A stretch of DNA of 64,000 nucleotides from Stenotrophomonas rhizophila (GTDB lineage: Bacteria > Pseudomonadota > Gammaproteobacteria > Xanthomonadales > Xanthomonadaceae): positions 1 through 64,000 of the forward strand of contig NZ_JACWUO010000010.1 in NCBI RefSeq assembly GCF_020857975.1, read 5' to 3'. How positions within the stretch are numbered: the stretch's first letter is position 1; each line of letters begins with the position of its first letter. The notes under the pieces are model-generated. The model worked only from the letters and a program-made list of their open reading frames with translations, made no database searches and was not told the DNA's origin. Shown piece after piece: positions 8,548-17,038 of the stretch. The position numbers and the translations under genes are program-made.

Positions 8548-9075
8548 ATGGAAGATTCCAGTCCTTACCAGGCCAGCAGCGCACCGGTCGCACCGTCCCC
8601 TGCCGAACGGGTCAAGCTGCCCGCGGAGATTACCCGTCCGATCACGATCATGTGGATCTCGGCACTGGTTCTGGCAGCCATCTCACTGGCGAGCATGCTG
8701 TTTACGCTGTTGCCGCTGCTGAAAAATCACAACCCATACGCGCCGTCGCTGCCAAGGATGGTGTTGGCCGCCGGACTGCTGCTGGACGTCGTCCTCTATC
8801 TGGGCGGCGCCTGGGGCGTACGCAGGCGCAGTCGGGCAATGGCCTGCCTGCTGTTCGGTTACTACCTGCTCGGCCAGACGCTGATGCTCGTCACCGGCCA
8901 GCGCCCGGTGTCTGCCGGACTGTTCATGACGATCATCATGGTGTTCGTGATGATTCGGGGCACCATGGAAACATTCAGCGCCCACCGTTACATCGCACGG
9001 GCACTGCATCAGCCGACGCGCCCCCGACTGAGCGATGATCCGGCATTCGCACCGAAGCCGCCGGCGGCGGAGTGA
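8548..9075 (+). CDS. Four-helix membrane protein of unknown function
   Basis: The 175-residue protein has a polar, Pro-rich N-terminus, four hydrophobic stretches (about residues 33-54, 70-90, 95-115 and 120-137), and a polar tail ending in KPPAAE. No catalytic motif is visible. It follows the M15 gene by 26 bases in the same direction, with AGGATCCGC before the ATG. It is convergent with the glycosylase gene. Confidence 0.75.
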   Translation: MEDSSPYQASSAPVAPSPAERVKLPAEITRPITIMWISALVLAAISLASMLFTLLPLLKNHNPYAPSLPRMVLAAGLLLDVVLYLGGAWGVRRRSRAMACLLFGYYLLGQTLMLVTGQRPVSAGLFMTIIMVFVMIRGTMETFSAHRYIARALHQPTRPRLSDDPAFAPKPPAAE

Positions 9076-9087
9076 GCTGCATACCGT

Positions 9088-9762
9088 TCACTCCTGCGAG
9101 CGGTTGGTCTTCTCTTTGGCCACCACGCTGAAATCGGCGATCCGCCACAGGTACAGACTGGCATAGGTGCGGTAAGGGCCCCATTTCTCGCCGCGTGCCT
9201 GCAGTTCCTTCGGGGTGGGCATGACCTCGGCCTTGTCCACGCGCTGGGCGCCCTTGCGGATGCCCAGGTCGTCGATCGGCAGGATGTCCGGGCGGCCCAG
9301 GCGGAACATCAGCATCATTTCCACGGTCCAGCGGCCGATGCCGCGGATCGGCACCAGCGCGTCGATGATGGCGTCGTGCTCCATCACCGACATCCGGCGC
9401 AGGTCGGGGATCTCACCGGCCGCCTCGCGCCGGGCCAGGTCGCGCAGGGCCAGGGCCTTGTTGCCCGATACCCCGCAGCTGCGCAGCGTGGCATCGTCGA
9501 TGCGGCCCAGGGTATCGGTGTGCAGGCGGTTGCTGCCGATCGCTGCTTCGACCCGGCCGACGATGGTCGAGGCGGCCTTGCCACTGAGTTGCTGGAACAG
9601 GATGGCGCGGGCCAGCGCGTCGACCGGGTCGAACGATTTGCCCCAGCCCGGCGGCGCCTCGATCGGGCCCAGCCGCTTCATCCAGGTGCCCAGCCGGCGG
9701 TCGCGCCGGCCCAGCCAGTCGTGCGCCTGCTGCACATCGAACCCACGGCGGAAGCGCGGCAT
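9088..9762 (-). CDS. DNA-3-methyladenine glycosylase, AlkA-like (HhH-GPD)
   Basis: The 224-residue protein is a helix-hairpin-helix glycosylase that removes alkylated bases in base excision repair. ALARAILFQQLSGKAASTI is the typical N-terminal core helix. The hairpin and Gly/Pro-rich loop are PIRGIGRWTVEMMLMFRLGRPDILPIDDLG, with the catalytic Asp in the PIDDLG segment. It lacks the extra N-terminal domain of E. coli AlkA, as in the short AlkA2-type proteins. The DUF423 gene ends one base upstream, so the two are probably cotranscribed. Confidence 0.88.
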   Translation of the reverse strand: MPRFRRGFDVQQAHDWLGRRDRRLGTWMKRLGPIEAPPGWGKSFDPVDALARAILFQQLSGKAASTIVGRVEAAIGSNRLHTDTLGRIDDATLRSCGVSGNKALALRDLARREAAGEIPDLRRMSVMEHDAIIDALVPIRGIGRWTVEMMLMFRLGRPDILPIDDLGIRKGAQRVDKAEVMPTPKELQARGEKWGPYRTYASLYLWRIADFSVVAKEKTNRSQE

Positions 9763-9763
9763 G

Positions 9764-10135
9764 TCAGCGCCGCAGTGCGTTCAGGCCGTAGACCAGCCAA
9801 GCGGCCATCAGCGCGGTGCCGCCAACCGGGGCCAGCCCGGTGCGCAGCTGCCACAGGGCGCCGGCCACCAGGCTGCCGGCGAACAGCAACGTGCCCAGCA
9901 GCAGGATATACAGCGCCAGCTTGCCGACGCGGTTGTGCTGGCCGGGGCCGAGCACGGCCAGCGCCACGCCATGGCCGAACGCATACAGCGCGGCGGTGTT
10001 GACGTGCGACTGCGCCAGCGGGTCGGCGATGCCGTGCGAGGCGTACGCCGACAGGCCGACCGCGGCGGCGGCCAGCAGCGCGCCCAGGCAAGCCAGCAGG
10101 GAAGGTTTACGTGCGCGTCGTTCCAGGTGGAGCAT
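9764..10135 (-). CDS. DUF423 family membrane protein
   Basis: The 123-residue protein has four hydrophobic helices. Family marks are LSAYASHGI in the first loop (GAFGAHGL in most members), a His-containing YAFGHGVALAVL helix and the closing RTGLAPVGGTALMAAWLVYGLNA. Function unknown; found as a small inner-membrane protein (YgdD) in many bacteria. It precedes the AlkA-like gene on the same strand with one base between them. Confidence 0.85.
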   Translation of the reverse strand: MLHLERRARKPSLLACLGALLAAAAVGLSAYASHGIADPLAQSHVNTAALYAFGHGVALAVLGPGQHNRVGKLALYILLLGTLLFAGSLVAGALWQLRTGLAPVGGTALMAAWLVYGLNALRR

Positions 10136-10276
10136 GGTTGCATCCTTCGCGGACAGAGCCCCGCAGGCGGAGCGGCAGAAGTTCCAGCGCGAGCGTACTG
10201 CAACTGCGGCCGGCGCGCCTCCCCTCGTACGTGATCGACGGCCATCGGCCGGTCAGTCCGGGTAGCGCCGGAGCGG

Positions 10277-10373
10277 GTAGTGCCGGCCGCTGGCCGGCAA
10301 CCTCATGAACCAGGCCGAGCGCGGCGTTTGCCGATCATGGGTTCCTGGGGAGCCGGCCAGCGGCCGGCACTAC
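10277..10373. repeat. Inverted pair of SMAG (GTAG) repeats
   Basis: The first unit is GTAG at 10277-10280 followed by the hairpin TGCCGGCCGCTGGCCGGCA; the second, in reverse orientation, is AGCCGGCCAGCGGCCGGCA ending in CTAC at 10370-10373. The units face each other with about 50 bases between, a usual dimer form of these repeats. The first unit with the following AACCTCATG is identical to the copy at 19178. Confidence 0.9.
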
Positions 10374-10396
10374 CGTCCGCGCAATCGGCGCAGGAC

Positions 10397-10428
10397 AAAA
10401 AAAACGCGCCGCATGAGCGGCGCGTTTT
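10397..10428 (-). terminator. Rho-independent terminator of the SRPBCC gene
   Basis: AAAACGCGCCGC (10401-10412), loop ATGA, GCGGCGCGTTTT (10417-10428): a 12-bp stem. Eight A residues at 10397-10404 become a U run for transcripts read on the minus strand, 34 bases after the stop of the gene at 10462. Confidence 0.88.
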
Positions 10429-10461
10429 CTGGTCCTGCGTTGCATCGCTGCAACCGTCGGC

Positions 10462-11541
10462 TTACTTGACGGCCCAGTAGATGTCGTAGGTGCCTTCCGG
10501 AGTGAACGACTTGTCCACGCCGTCCTTCCAGGATTCGTACGGACGGTCGATCACTTCGTTGCCGTTGGTCACCGACCAGGCACGCAGCGCGTTGCGGGCG
10601 ATGTCCAGGCCGGCCATGTGGCCGGTGTAGGCCGCATGCGCCGAACGGTGCGGGGCGACATGCACGTACTTGACCGGGGCGCCGGCATCGATCTTCACCG
10701 TCAGGGCCTCGGCCGAAGCCGCTTCAGCACCCTTCTTCTTGACCGGCTGGGCCACGTCGAAGGCGTACTTCTCGGCACCGAAATCGGTGGTGATGATGCG
10801 GAACGGACCGGCGGCTTCGAGGTTGTTGGCCTCCATCACGCGCTTGATCCACTCCTGGTTGTCCCGGATCGACTTGGTGATGGTCTCCTGGCCGCGATCG
10901 ACGTTGCCGGCGGTCACCACCAGCAGGTCTTCGGCCGGGACGTCCACGATGGCCAGATCGGTCAGCGGGGCTTCGGCGGTGCGGTAGTCGATGTTCGGCA
11001 CGGTGGCCAGCATGTTGGCCAGGCGCGACAGACCCAGCTTCAGGTCGTCACCGATGTGACGGCTGACGTACAGGCCCGCGTAACGGCCGAACAGGTTGAA
11101 GCCGTACTTGACGCTGTAGTCCTGGGTGATCTTGACGTTGCGGCCACCCTTGCCGGTCGGCTCGAGGGTGAAGCTGGTCTTCTTGTCGTGGCCCTTGGAG
11201 ACGTCGTCGATGGCGACGGCCACCAGCTTGTTCTGCTCGGACGCGGTGATCTCCCAGCTACCCTGGCCCAGGGAACTGTCCTTGGAGGTGTAGTCCAGGC
11301 GGGCACCCACACCGGAGGCCGGGCCGGACAGCTTCAGTTCAACGGCAGGATCGCGCAGTACAAGCGGGTTCCAGTCCTTGAAGCGGCGCAGGCTGTTGAC
11401 CGTGTCGAACACGATCGTCATCTTGCGGTTGGTCTCGATGCTTTCAGAAATATGGCGCTCGCCCGGCAGACATACGCCAATGATGACGAACAGGCCAGCC
11501 ACGATCCCCAAGGCGATCAGGAACTCGATAATACGGGTCAT
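10462..11541 (-). CDS. SRPBCC-domain protein with GyrI-like C-terminal half
   Basis: The 359-residue protein starts with one membrane helix (IIEFLIALGIVAGLFVIIGV). Residues about 28-180 look like an SRPBCC (START-like) domain: VNSLRRFKDWNPL, later GSWEITASEQNKLVAVAI. Residues about 190-359 resemble a GyrI-like effector-binding domain, with YVHVAPHRSAHAAYTGHMAGL and a closing YESWKDG.. ending DIYWAVK. Both folds bind small hydrophobic ligands, so it may sense or carry one at the membrane. It stands alone, followed by a strong terminator. Confidence 0.75.
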   Translation of the reverse strand: MTRIIEFLIALGIVAGLFVIIGVCLPGERHISESIETNRKMTIVFDTVNSLRRFKDWNPLVLRDPAVELKLSGPASGVGARLDYTSKDSSLGQGSWEITASEQNKLVAVAIDDVSKGHDKKTSFTLEPTGKGGRNVKITQDYSVKYGFNLFGRYAGLYVSRHIGDDLKLGLSRLANMLATVPNIDYRTAEAPLTDLAIVDVPAEDLLVVTAGNVDRGQETITKSIRDNQEWIKRVMEANNLEAAGPFRIITTDFGAEKYAFDVAQPVKKKGAEAASAEALTVKIDAGAPVKYVHVAPHRSAHAAYTGHMAGLDIARNALRAWSVTNGNEVIDRPYESWKDGVDKSFTPEGTYDIYWAVK

Positions 11542-11854
11542 TCAGGAGTCTCCGGGGCCGATCCCACGGCCGGGTTGATTGAAGCGAAGCGCCAATCCTA
11601 GCAGGCTTCGCGGGTATTGTTGATCAGGATTGGCGCACCGGTTTCCATGCCGGCAGCGGTTTTGCATAGACAAGGAGCGGAAAGATAGCGCATCACGCGT
11701 GTCAGCACGTAGCGGATGGGCAATATTTCTTTGCCGGATTCGGCCGCCGCGCCCTGCCGGCACCGCGCAACCCTTGCCGCACAAGGGTTCCGGCCATTAT
11801 TCAGGATTCTCATCCGGACCACCGGCACGGCCTGCCCGGTGGCCTGGATGCGCA
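11542..11854. other. Intergenic region, nothing recognised
   Basis: These 313 bases lie between the SRPBCC start and the end of the response-regulator gene. I see no gene, no clear repeat and no terminator with a U run; CCACCGG/CCGGTGG at 11819-11842 could pair but is weak. Confidence 0.4.
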
Positions 11855-12496
11855 TCACACCAGCTGCAGCTCGAACGCCTTCAACACCGCGCGGGTGCGG
11901 TCGCGCACGCCGAGCTTGGACAGGATGTTGGACACGTGGTTCTTGATCGTGCCCTCGGCCACGCCCAGCGAGTTGGCGATCTCCTTGTTGGAGAAGCCGC
12001 TGGCCATCAGCCGCAGGATTTCGGTCTCCCGGTCGGTCAGCGGGTCGGGCCGGTCCAGGCTGACGAACTCGTTGCGCATGTGCTCCAGCCCGGACAGCAG
12101 CCGCTGGGTCACCGCCGGCTGCACCAGCGAGCCGCCATCGGCCACGGTGCGGATCGCGCCCACCAGCTGGTCCAGGGTCACGTCCTTGAGCAGGTAGCCC
12201 TTGGCGCCGGCCTTGAGCCCGGCCAGCACCAGCTGGTCGTCGTCGAAGGTGGTCAGGATGATGGTCGGCGGCAGCTGGCCCAGCCGCGACAGCATCTGCA
12301 GCGCCTCCAGCCCGGACATCACCGGCATGCGCATGTCCATCAGCACCACGTCCGGGCGGATCTGCGGGACCAGCTCCACCGCCTGGCGCCCATCGGCCGC
12401 TTCGGCCACCACTTCGATGCCATCATCGAGTGCCAGCAGCGAGCGGATTCCCTGCCGCACCAGGGTTTGGTCGTCGACCAGGCAGACGCGAATCAT
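11855..12496 (-). CDS. NarL/LuxR-family response regulator
   Basis: The 213-residue protein has a receiver domain (acidic VDD near residue 9, phospho-acceptor Asp54 in VLMDMRMPV, Thr near ILTT, Lys in GYLLKDV) and a C-terminal LuxR-type helix-turn-helix (LTDRETEILRLMASGFSNKEIANSLGVAEGTIKNHVSNILSKLGV). The start is the ATG at 12496, seven bases after AAAGGAG. That ribosome site overlaps the stop of the upstream kinase gene, so the pair forms one operon. The genes controlled are not known. Confidence 0.93.
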   Translation of the reverse strand: MIRVCLVDDQTLVRQGIRSLLALDDGIEVVAEAADGRQAVELVPQIRPDVVLMDMRMPVMSGLEALQMLSRLGQLPPTIILTTFDDDQLVLAGLKAGAKGYLLKDVTLDQLVGAIRTVADGGSLVQPAVTQRLLSGLEHMRNEFVSLDRPDPLTDRETEILRLMASGFSNKEIANSLGVAEGTIKNHVSNILSKLGVRDRTRAVLKAFELQLV

Positions 12497-12508
12497 CAAC
12501 GCACTCCT

Positions 12509-13693
12509 TTAGAGGGTGTCCAGCATCAGCACTGGCACGCCGGAAACCGAGGCGCGAAGGCGGAAGCCTTCTCCCCGGCGGGTTTCAATCTGCAACTGCC
12601 CACCACACTGGTACAGGCGCTCGCGCATGCCGCGCAGGCCGTTGCCGACCACGATACCGTCGGCGCCCACCCCGTCATCATGCGCCATGATCACCACTTC
12701 GCCCGGCGCCTGGCGCCGCACCTGGATCCACAGGTTGCGGGCGTTGGCGTGGCGCACCGCGTTGGTGATGATTTCCTGGGTGCAGCGCAGCAGCACATGG
12801 GCGCGCTCGGGGTCTTCCACGTTCAGCGGCTCTTCGATGTCCAGGTGGATATCCAGCGAGGGCACCTGCTCGGTCAGCGGGCGCAGCGCGGCAGCCAGGT
12901 CGATGGCGCCGCTGTCGCGCAGCTGGCTGACCGCCTCGCGCACGTCGGTGAGCAGCAGCTTGGCCAGGGTATGGGCCTGGTGCACGTGTTCCTGGGCCTG
13001 GCCCTCGGTGAGGTGGCCGGCCACTTCCAGGTTCAGGCTCAACGCGGTCAGGTGGTGGCCGAGCAGGTCGTGCAGCTCGCGCGAGATGCGGGTGCGCTCG
13101 TTGACCCGGGCGCTTTCGGCCAGCAGCACGCGGGTGGCGCGCAGTTCGGTGTTGAGCCGGCGCTGTTCTTCGCGTGCGTCGGTCTGCTGGCGGGCGACCA
13201 GGCTGGTCACGAAGATGAACATGGAGAAGCCGCCATACAGCAGCGACTGCATCACCGCCTCGAACAGCGGCATGTTCAGGATCAGATGGTAGACCGGCAG
13301 CACCGCCAGCTGGCTGAGCAACAGCCAGATCACCCCGCCGCGCACCTGCAGCATCCAGGGGATGACCCCGGCGGCGACCATCATCAGGATGCTGCCCAGG
13401 CCCGAGCCGCTCAGGTAGCTCACGCCCAGCGCCGAGGTGGTCAGCAGCAGCAGCACTACCCGGTCGTACCAGGCCGAATGGCCGCCATTGCGCAGGCCGC
13501 GGGTCAGCCAGAAGTAGCAGGCACCGAACGCCAGGTAGGCGGTGAACAGCCAGACCGCCCAGCTGTCCACGCCGTCGCCGCGGTGCCGCAGCAGCGATTC
13601 GTACTGCGAATACACCACGGGCAGGCCGACCATGACCCAAGTGAACAGGCCGGCCAGTCGCAGCACCCGGGTTTGACTGAGGTATCCCAACAT
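12509..13693 (-). CDS. Membrane sensor histidine kinase, HisKA_3 (DesK/NarX type)
   Basis: The 394-residue kinase has five to six membrane helices in residues about 8-165 and little periplasmic sequence, so it probably senses the membrane itself. The dimerisation segment ERTRISRELHDLLGHHLTALSLNL places the phosphorylated His at about residue 208. The ATPase part has the N box (TQEIITNAVRHANARNLW), the G1 box (DDGVGADG) and GNGLRGMRERL. It pairs with the response regulator 12 bases downstream. Confidence 0.92.
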   Translation of the reverse strand: MLGYLSQTRVLRLAGLFTWVMVGLPVVYSQYESLLRHRGDGVDSWAVWLFTAYLAFGACYFWLTRGLRNGGHSAWYDRVVLLLLTTSALGVSYLSGSGLGSILMMVAAGVIPWMLQVRGGVIWLLLSQLAVLPVYHLILNMPLFEAVMQSLLYGGFSMFIFVTSLVARQQTDAREEQRRLNTELRATRVLLAESARVNERTRISRELHDLLGHHLTALSLNLEVAGHLTEGQAQEHVHQAHTLAKLLLTDVREAVSQLRDSGAIDLAAALRPLTEQVPSLDIHLDIEEPLNVEDPERAHVLLRCTQEIITNAVRHANARNLWIQVRRQAPGEVVIMAHDDGVGADGIVVGNGLRGMRERLYQCGGQLQIETRRGEGFRLRASVSGVPVLMLDTL

Positions 13694-13832
13694 GGGTGCA
13701 TCTTAGGCTGAACCTGCGCCCCTGCACCCGGGCATAAGTCATGGGCCCCGGCTCCCCCCCTGCCCGCCACCCATGCAATAATCGGACGCAGGGCCCCAAG
13801 GTGGGCCAACCGCGTTACCCCACGGAGTCACA

Positions 13833-14429
13833 ATGTCGATTGTCATCCGCGACGTGCGCGAGCACGAGCTCGATTCCGTCCTGGTCCTGAACAACAACGC
13901 CGGCCTGGCCATCCTGCCACTGGATGCCGCCCGCCTGCGCCTGTTCTATGAAACCGCCGAGTATTTCCGCGTCGCCGAGCGCGACGGCAACCTGGCCGGC
14001 TTTTTGATCGGCTTCGGCAGCGACAGCCAGCACGACAGCAGCAACTTCGCCTGGTTCCAGCAGCAGCTGGACAGCAAATTCTTCTACATCGACCGCATCG
14101 TGGTCGCCAGCCGCCGTCGTGGCGGCGGCGTCGGCCGCGCGTTCTATGCCGATGCGCAGAGCTATGCCGAACTGCGCTACCCGCAGATGACCTGCGAGGT
14201 GTTCCTGGACCATGGTGCCGACGCGGCGCTGCTGTTCCATGGCAGCTTCGGCTTCCGCGAGGTCGGGCAGAACACCATGGCCCACGTCGACGTGCGCGCC
14301 AGCATGCTGCTCAAGGACCTGTGCAGTTACCAGTGGGTGCACGACACCTACGGCGACCAGTTGCCGGATGTGCCATGGGTGGGCCATCGCCGCGAGCCAC
14401 TGCGCGCGCATCGACCGACGGGGACCTGA
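13833..14429 (+). CDS. GNAT family acetyltransferase
   Basis: The 198-residue protein is a Gcn5-type N-acetyltransferase. The acetyl-CoA site is the segment FFYIDRIVVASRRRGGGVGRAFYADA (R/Q-x-x-G-x-G/A form), and the C-terminal FHGSFGFREVGQNTM is the usual beta-bulge region. GGAG stands seven bases before the ATG. Its stop is one base before the GTG of minC, so it is coupled to the min operon. The substrate is unknown. Confidence 0.88.
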   Translation: MSIVIRDVREHELDSVLVLNNNAGLAILPLDAARLRLFYETAEYFRVAERDGNLAGFLIGFGSDSQHDSSNFAWFQQQLDSKFFYIDRIVVASRRRGGGVGRAFYADAQSYAELRYPQMTCEVFLDHGADAALLFHGSFGFREVGQNTMAHVDVRASMLLKDLCSYQWVHDTYGDQLPDVPWVGHRREPLRAHRPTGT

Positions 14430-14430
14430 G

Positions 14431-15222
14431 GTGGCGGCAAACATGGATTTTGAACAGGCCGGTGAACTGAAGATCGGCCAGGTCGGTATCGCCAACCTGC
14501 GCATCCGCACGCTGGACGTGGAGCGCCTGACCCGGGAAATGCACGACCGCGTGGCACGCGCGCCCAAGCTGTTCGGGCGGGCGGCGGTGATCCTGGATTT
14601 CGGCGGGCTCAGCCAGATCCCCGATGCGGCCACCGCCCAGGCGCTGCTGGACGGCCTGCGCAGTGCCGGCGTACTGCCGGTGGCGCTGGCCTATGGCACC
14701 ACCGAGACCGAACGGCTGTCCCAGCAGCTCGGCCTGCCGCTGCTGGCCAAGTTCCGCGCCCAGTACGAGCGCGCCGACCTGGAAGCGGCGGCAGCACCGC
14801 CACCGGCGCCCGCCCCGGCGCCGGAACCGGCACGGCGCCCCCGCGCTGCCGCGCCGGCAGCGGCGGTGCCGGCCACTGCGGCTGCGGCGCCCGCGCCGGG
14901 CCGCATGCAGACCAGCAACGTGCGCTCGGGGCAGCAGCTCTACGCGGAAAACTGCGACCTGACGGTGATGGCCACGGTCGGGGCCGGCGCCGAAGTGATC
15001 GCCGATGGCAGCATCCACATTTACGGTACGCTGCGGGGCCGCGCCCTGGCAGGTGCCCAAGGCAACACCACGGCGCGGATCTTCTGCCGTGATTTCCATG
15101 CTGAACTGGTCGCCATTGCCGGCCATTACAAGGTACTGGACGATGTTCCGGACAACCTGCGCGGCAAGGCCGTGCAGGTATGGCTGGAGCAGGACCAGAT
15201 CAAGATCGCGGCGCTGGACTGA
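14431..15222 (+). CDS. minC: Septum site-determining protein MinC
   Basis: The 263-residue FtsZ-assembly inhibitor has its N-terminal domain in residues about 1-110, a Pro/Ala-rich linker at about 115-160 (APAPAPEPARRPRAAAP), and a C-terminal MinD- and FtsZ-binding domain with GQQLYAENCDLTVMATVGAGAEVIADGSIHIYGTLRGRALAGAQG. The GTG at 14431 gives MAANMDFEQAGELKIG, which fits relatives as I know them; an ATG at 14443, eight bases after GAGGTGG, is the alternative. MinC acts with MinD and MinE to keep the division ring at mid-cell. Confidence 0.93.
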   Translation: MAANMDFEQAGELKIGQVGIANLRIRTLDVERLTREMHDRVARAPKLFGRAAVILDFGGLSQIPDAATAQALLDGLRSAGVLPVALAYGTTETERLSQQLGLPLLAKFRAQYERADLEAAAAPPPAPAPAPEPARRPRAAAPAAAVPATAAAAPAPGRMQTSNVRSGQQLYAENCDLTVMATVGAGAEVIADGSIHIYGTLRGRALAGAQGNTTARIFCRDFHAELVAIAGHYKVLDDVPDNLRGKAVQVWLEQDQIKIAALD

Positions 15223-15263
15223 TCCAGCACCAGCACCCAAACAAGAAAATCAGGAGAAGTCCT

Positions 15264-16073
15264 TTGGCTGAAATCATCGTAGTCACTTCCGGCAAGGGCG
15301 GCGTCGGCAAGACCACCAGCAGCGCCAGCCTGGCCTGCGGGTTGGCGCGTCGTGGCAAGAAGGTGGCCGTGATCGACTTCGACGTCGGCCTGCGCAACCT
15401 GGACCTGATCATGGGCTGCGAGCGGCGCGTGGTGTACGACTTCGTCAATGTCGTGCACGGCGAGGCCACGCTCAAGCAGTCGCTGATCAAGGACAAGCGC
15501 TTCGACAATCTGTACGTGCTGGCCGCCTCGCAGACCCGCGACAAGGACGCACTGACCCAGGAAGGCGTGCGCAAGGTGCTGGACGACCTTGCCGCGGACG
15601 GTTTCGAGTACATCATCTGCGATTCGCCGGCCGGCATCGAAAAGGGTGCGTTCCTGGCGATGTACTACGCCGACCGCGCGGTGGTGGTGGTCAATCCGGA
15701 AGTGTCCTCGGTACGCGATTCGGACCGGATCATCGGCCTGCTGGATTCCAAGACGCACAAGGCCGAGTCGGGCAAGAACGTGCCCGCCTTCCTGCTGCTG
15801 ACCCGCTACAGCCCGGTCCGGGTGGAAAGCGGGGAGATGCTGAGCATCACCGATGTGGAAGAGGTGCTGGGCCTGAAGGCCATTGGCGTGGTGCCCGAGT
15901 CGGGCGATGTGCTCAATGCGTCCAACAAGGGTGAACCGGTGATTCTGGACCCCGAATCGGCGGCGGGCCAGGCATACGAAGATGCGGTTGGCCGCATCCT
16001 TGGCGAAGAGCGTCCGATGCGCTTCACCACCGTGGAGAAGAAAGGCTTCTTCAGCAAGCTGTTCGGAGGGTAA
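15264..16073 (+). CDS. minD: Septum site-determining ATPase MinD
   Basis: The 269-residue ParA/MinD ATPase starts [18 protein letters not shown] with the deviant Walker A (two lysines). [23 protein letters not shown] and [12 protein letters not shown] (Walker B area) follow. The C-terminal [16 protein letters not shown] is the amphipathic membrane-targeting helix. The start codon is a TTG at 15264, with AGGAGAAG seven bases before it; no ATG or GTG would restore the conserved N-terminus. Weak start codons may set the MinC:MinD ratio. Middle gene of minCDE. Confidence 0.96.
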   Translation: MAEIIVVTSGKGGVGKTTSSASLACGLARRGKKVAVIDFDVGLRNLDLIMGCERRVVYDFVNVVHGEATLKQSLIKDKRFDNLYVLAASQTRDKDALTQEGVRKVLDDLAADGFEYIICDSPAGIEKGAFLAMYYADRAVVVVNPEVSSVRDSDRIIGLLDSKTHKAESGKNVPAFLLLTRYSPVRVESGEMLSITDVEEVLGLKAIGVVPESGDVLNASNKGEPVILDPESAAGQAYEDAVGRILGEERPMRFTTVEKKGFFSKLFGG

Positions 16074-16075
16074 GC

Positions 16076-16336
16076 ATGGGACTGTTCGATTTCCTGAACC
16101 GAAAGAAGACCACTGCCGAAACGGCCAAGAACCGCCTGCAGATCATCATCGCGCAGGAACGCAGCCACCGCGGTGGGCCGGATTACCTGCCGCTGCTGCA
16201 GCGCGAATTGCTGGAAGTGATCAAGAAGTACGTCAACATCGATGCCGATGCAGTGCGGGTGGACCTGGTCAAGGACGGCGAGCACGATGTGCTCGATATT
16301 TCCGTCGCGTTGCCCGAAGGCCCGCAGCAGCCCTGA
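16076..16336 (+). CDS. minE: Cell division topological specificity factor MinE
   Basis: The 86-residue protein has the membrane-targeting N-terminus [11 protein letters not shown], the anti-MinCD helix ([16 protein letters not shown]) and the C-terminal dimerisation domain with [20 protein letters not shown]. Length is normal. It starts two bases after the minD stop. MinE drives the pole-to-pole oscillation of MinD. Confidence 0.96.
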   Translation: MGLFDFLNRKKTTAETAKNRLQIIIAQERSHRGGPDYLPLLQRELLEVIKKYVNIDADAVRVDLVKDGEHDVLDISVALPEGPQQP

Positions 16337-16343
16337 GCCATGT

Positions 16344-16368
16344 CGCCCCTTCCCGCGCGGAAGGGGCG
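16344..16368 (+). terminator. Hairpin after minE
   Basis: CGCCCCTTCC (16344-16353), loop CGCGC, GGAAGGGGCG (16359-16368): a 10-bp GC-rich stem eight bases after the minE stop and 14 bases before the next gene. No U run follows, so it may weaken rather than end transcription. Confidence 0.5.
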
Positions 16369-16382
16369 GTTGAAGTGATGCC

Positions 16383-16868
16383 ATGAACACCGAGGTTGCC
16401 ACAGCCGATGGTCAGGTGACCTGCGTCGGCGATATCCAGTTCGAGGATGCCCAGGCCCTGCTGGCGGCGCATGATCTGCGCCTGCACCGGGTGGATGATG
16501 CTGCGCCGATTCCGGGCAGCTACTGGGGCGAGCCGGAGGCGGGGATCATCGGCAGCGATGTGTACGTGCGCGACGACACGCCGGTGCATTCGATGCTGCA
16601 TGAGGCCTGCCACCTGATCGTGCTGCCGCCGGAGCGGCGTGCGCTGGTGCACACCGACGCAACCGATTCGGTCCCCGAAGAAGACGCCACCTGCTACCTG
16701 CAGATCGTGCTGGCCGGGCAGTTGCCGGGCGTGGGCAGTGATCGGTTGATGGCCGACATGGATACGTGGGGGTATACGTATCGGCTGGGGTCGACTAAAG
16801 CCTGGTTCGAGCAAGATGCAGAAGACGCGCGTGCCTGGTTGGTCGAACGCGGACTCCTTCCCGCGTAA
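16383..16868 (+). CDS. Small conserved protein with a zincin-like HEACH motif
   Basis: The 161-residue protein has no signal peptide. Residues 73-77 read HEACH inside VHSMLHEACHLIVLP, the HExxH pattern of zinc metallopeptidases in a helix. About 22 residues later comes VPEEDATCYLQIVLAG, a helix whose Glu99 or Glu100 could be the third zinc ligand. The protein ends in an acidic helix (WFEQDAEDARAWLVERGLLPA). This last part is duplicated as a fragment at 16942-17007. I do not know a function; a metal-dependent hydrolase is possible. It follows minE in the same direction. Confidence 0.75.
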   Translation: MNTEVATADGQVTCVGDIQFEDAQALLAAHDLRLHRVDDAAPIPGSYWGEPEAGIIGSDVYVRDDTPVHSMLHEACHLIVLPPERRALVHTDATDSVPEEDATCYLQIVLAGQLPGVGSDRLMADMDTWGYTYRLGSTKAWFEQDAEDARAWLVERGLLPA

Positions 16869-16941
16869 AGCCGCGTGCGCGGAATGATCTGGGCGCGTGG
16901 CGACGCTCCCACCATGCAGGCGCCTGAAGGTTCACTCGGCG

Positions 16942-17007
16942 CGGTTCGAGCAGGATGCCGAAGATGCCAAAGCCTGGCTGAGCGAGCGCGGACTTCTTGG
17001 CGCGTAA
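16942..17007 (+). pseudogene. Duplicated 3' end of the HEACH gene
   Basis: The bases encode RFEQDAEDAKAWLSERGLLGA and a stop, matching the last 21 residues of the gene just upstream (WFEQDAEDARAWLVERGLLPA). The likeness runs on past the stop (TAAAGCCGCG). The copy has no start of its own and no upstream portion, so it is a remnant left by a partial tandem duplication or by recombination. Confidence 0.75.
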
Positions 17008-17038
17008 AGCCGCGCGCGGTCAATGGCGATGGGCGATT

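Larger units (their letters stand above)
10136..10461. other. Intergenic region with SMAG pair and terminator
   Basis: The stretch lies upstream of DUF423 and downstream of the SRPBCC gene. It holds an inverted pair of SMAG repeats (10277-10373) and the strong terminator at 10397-10428. No gene is seen. Confidence 0.6.

Noticed and set aside
11630..13711. A 693-codon plus-strand frame over the two-component genes.
   Set aside because: The opposite strand carries a complete kinase and response regulator; the plus frame is His/Gln/Ala-rich shadow sequence.
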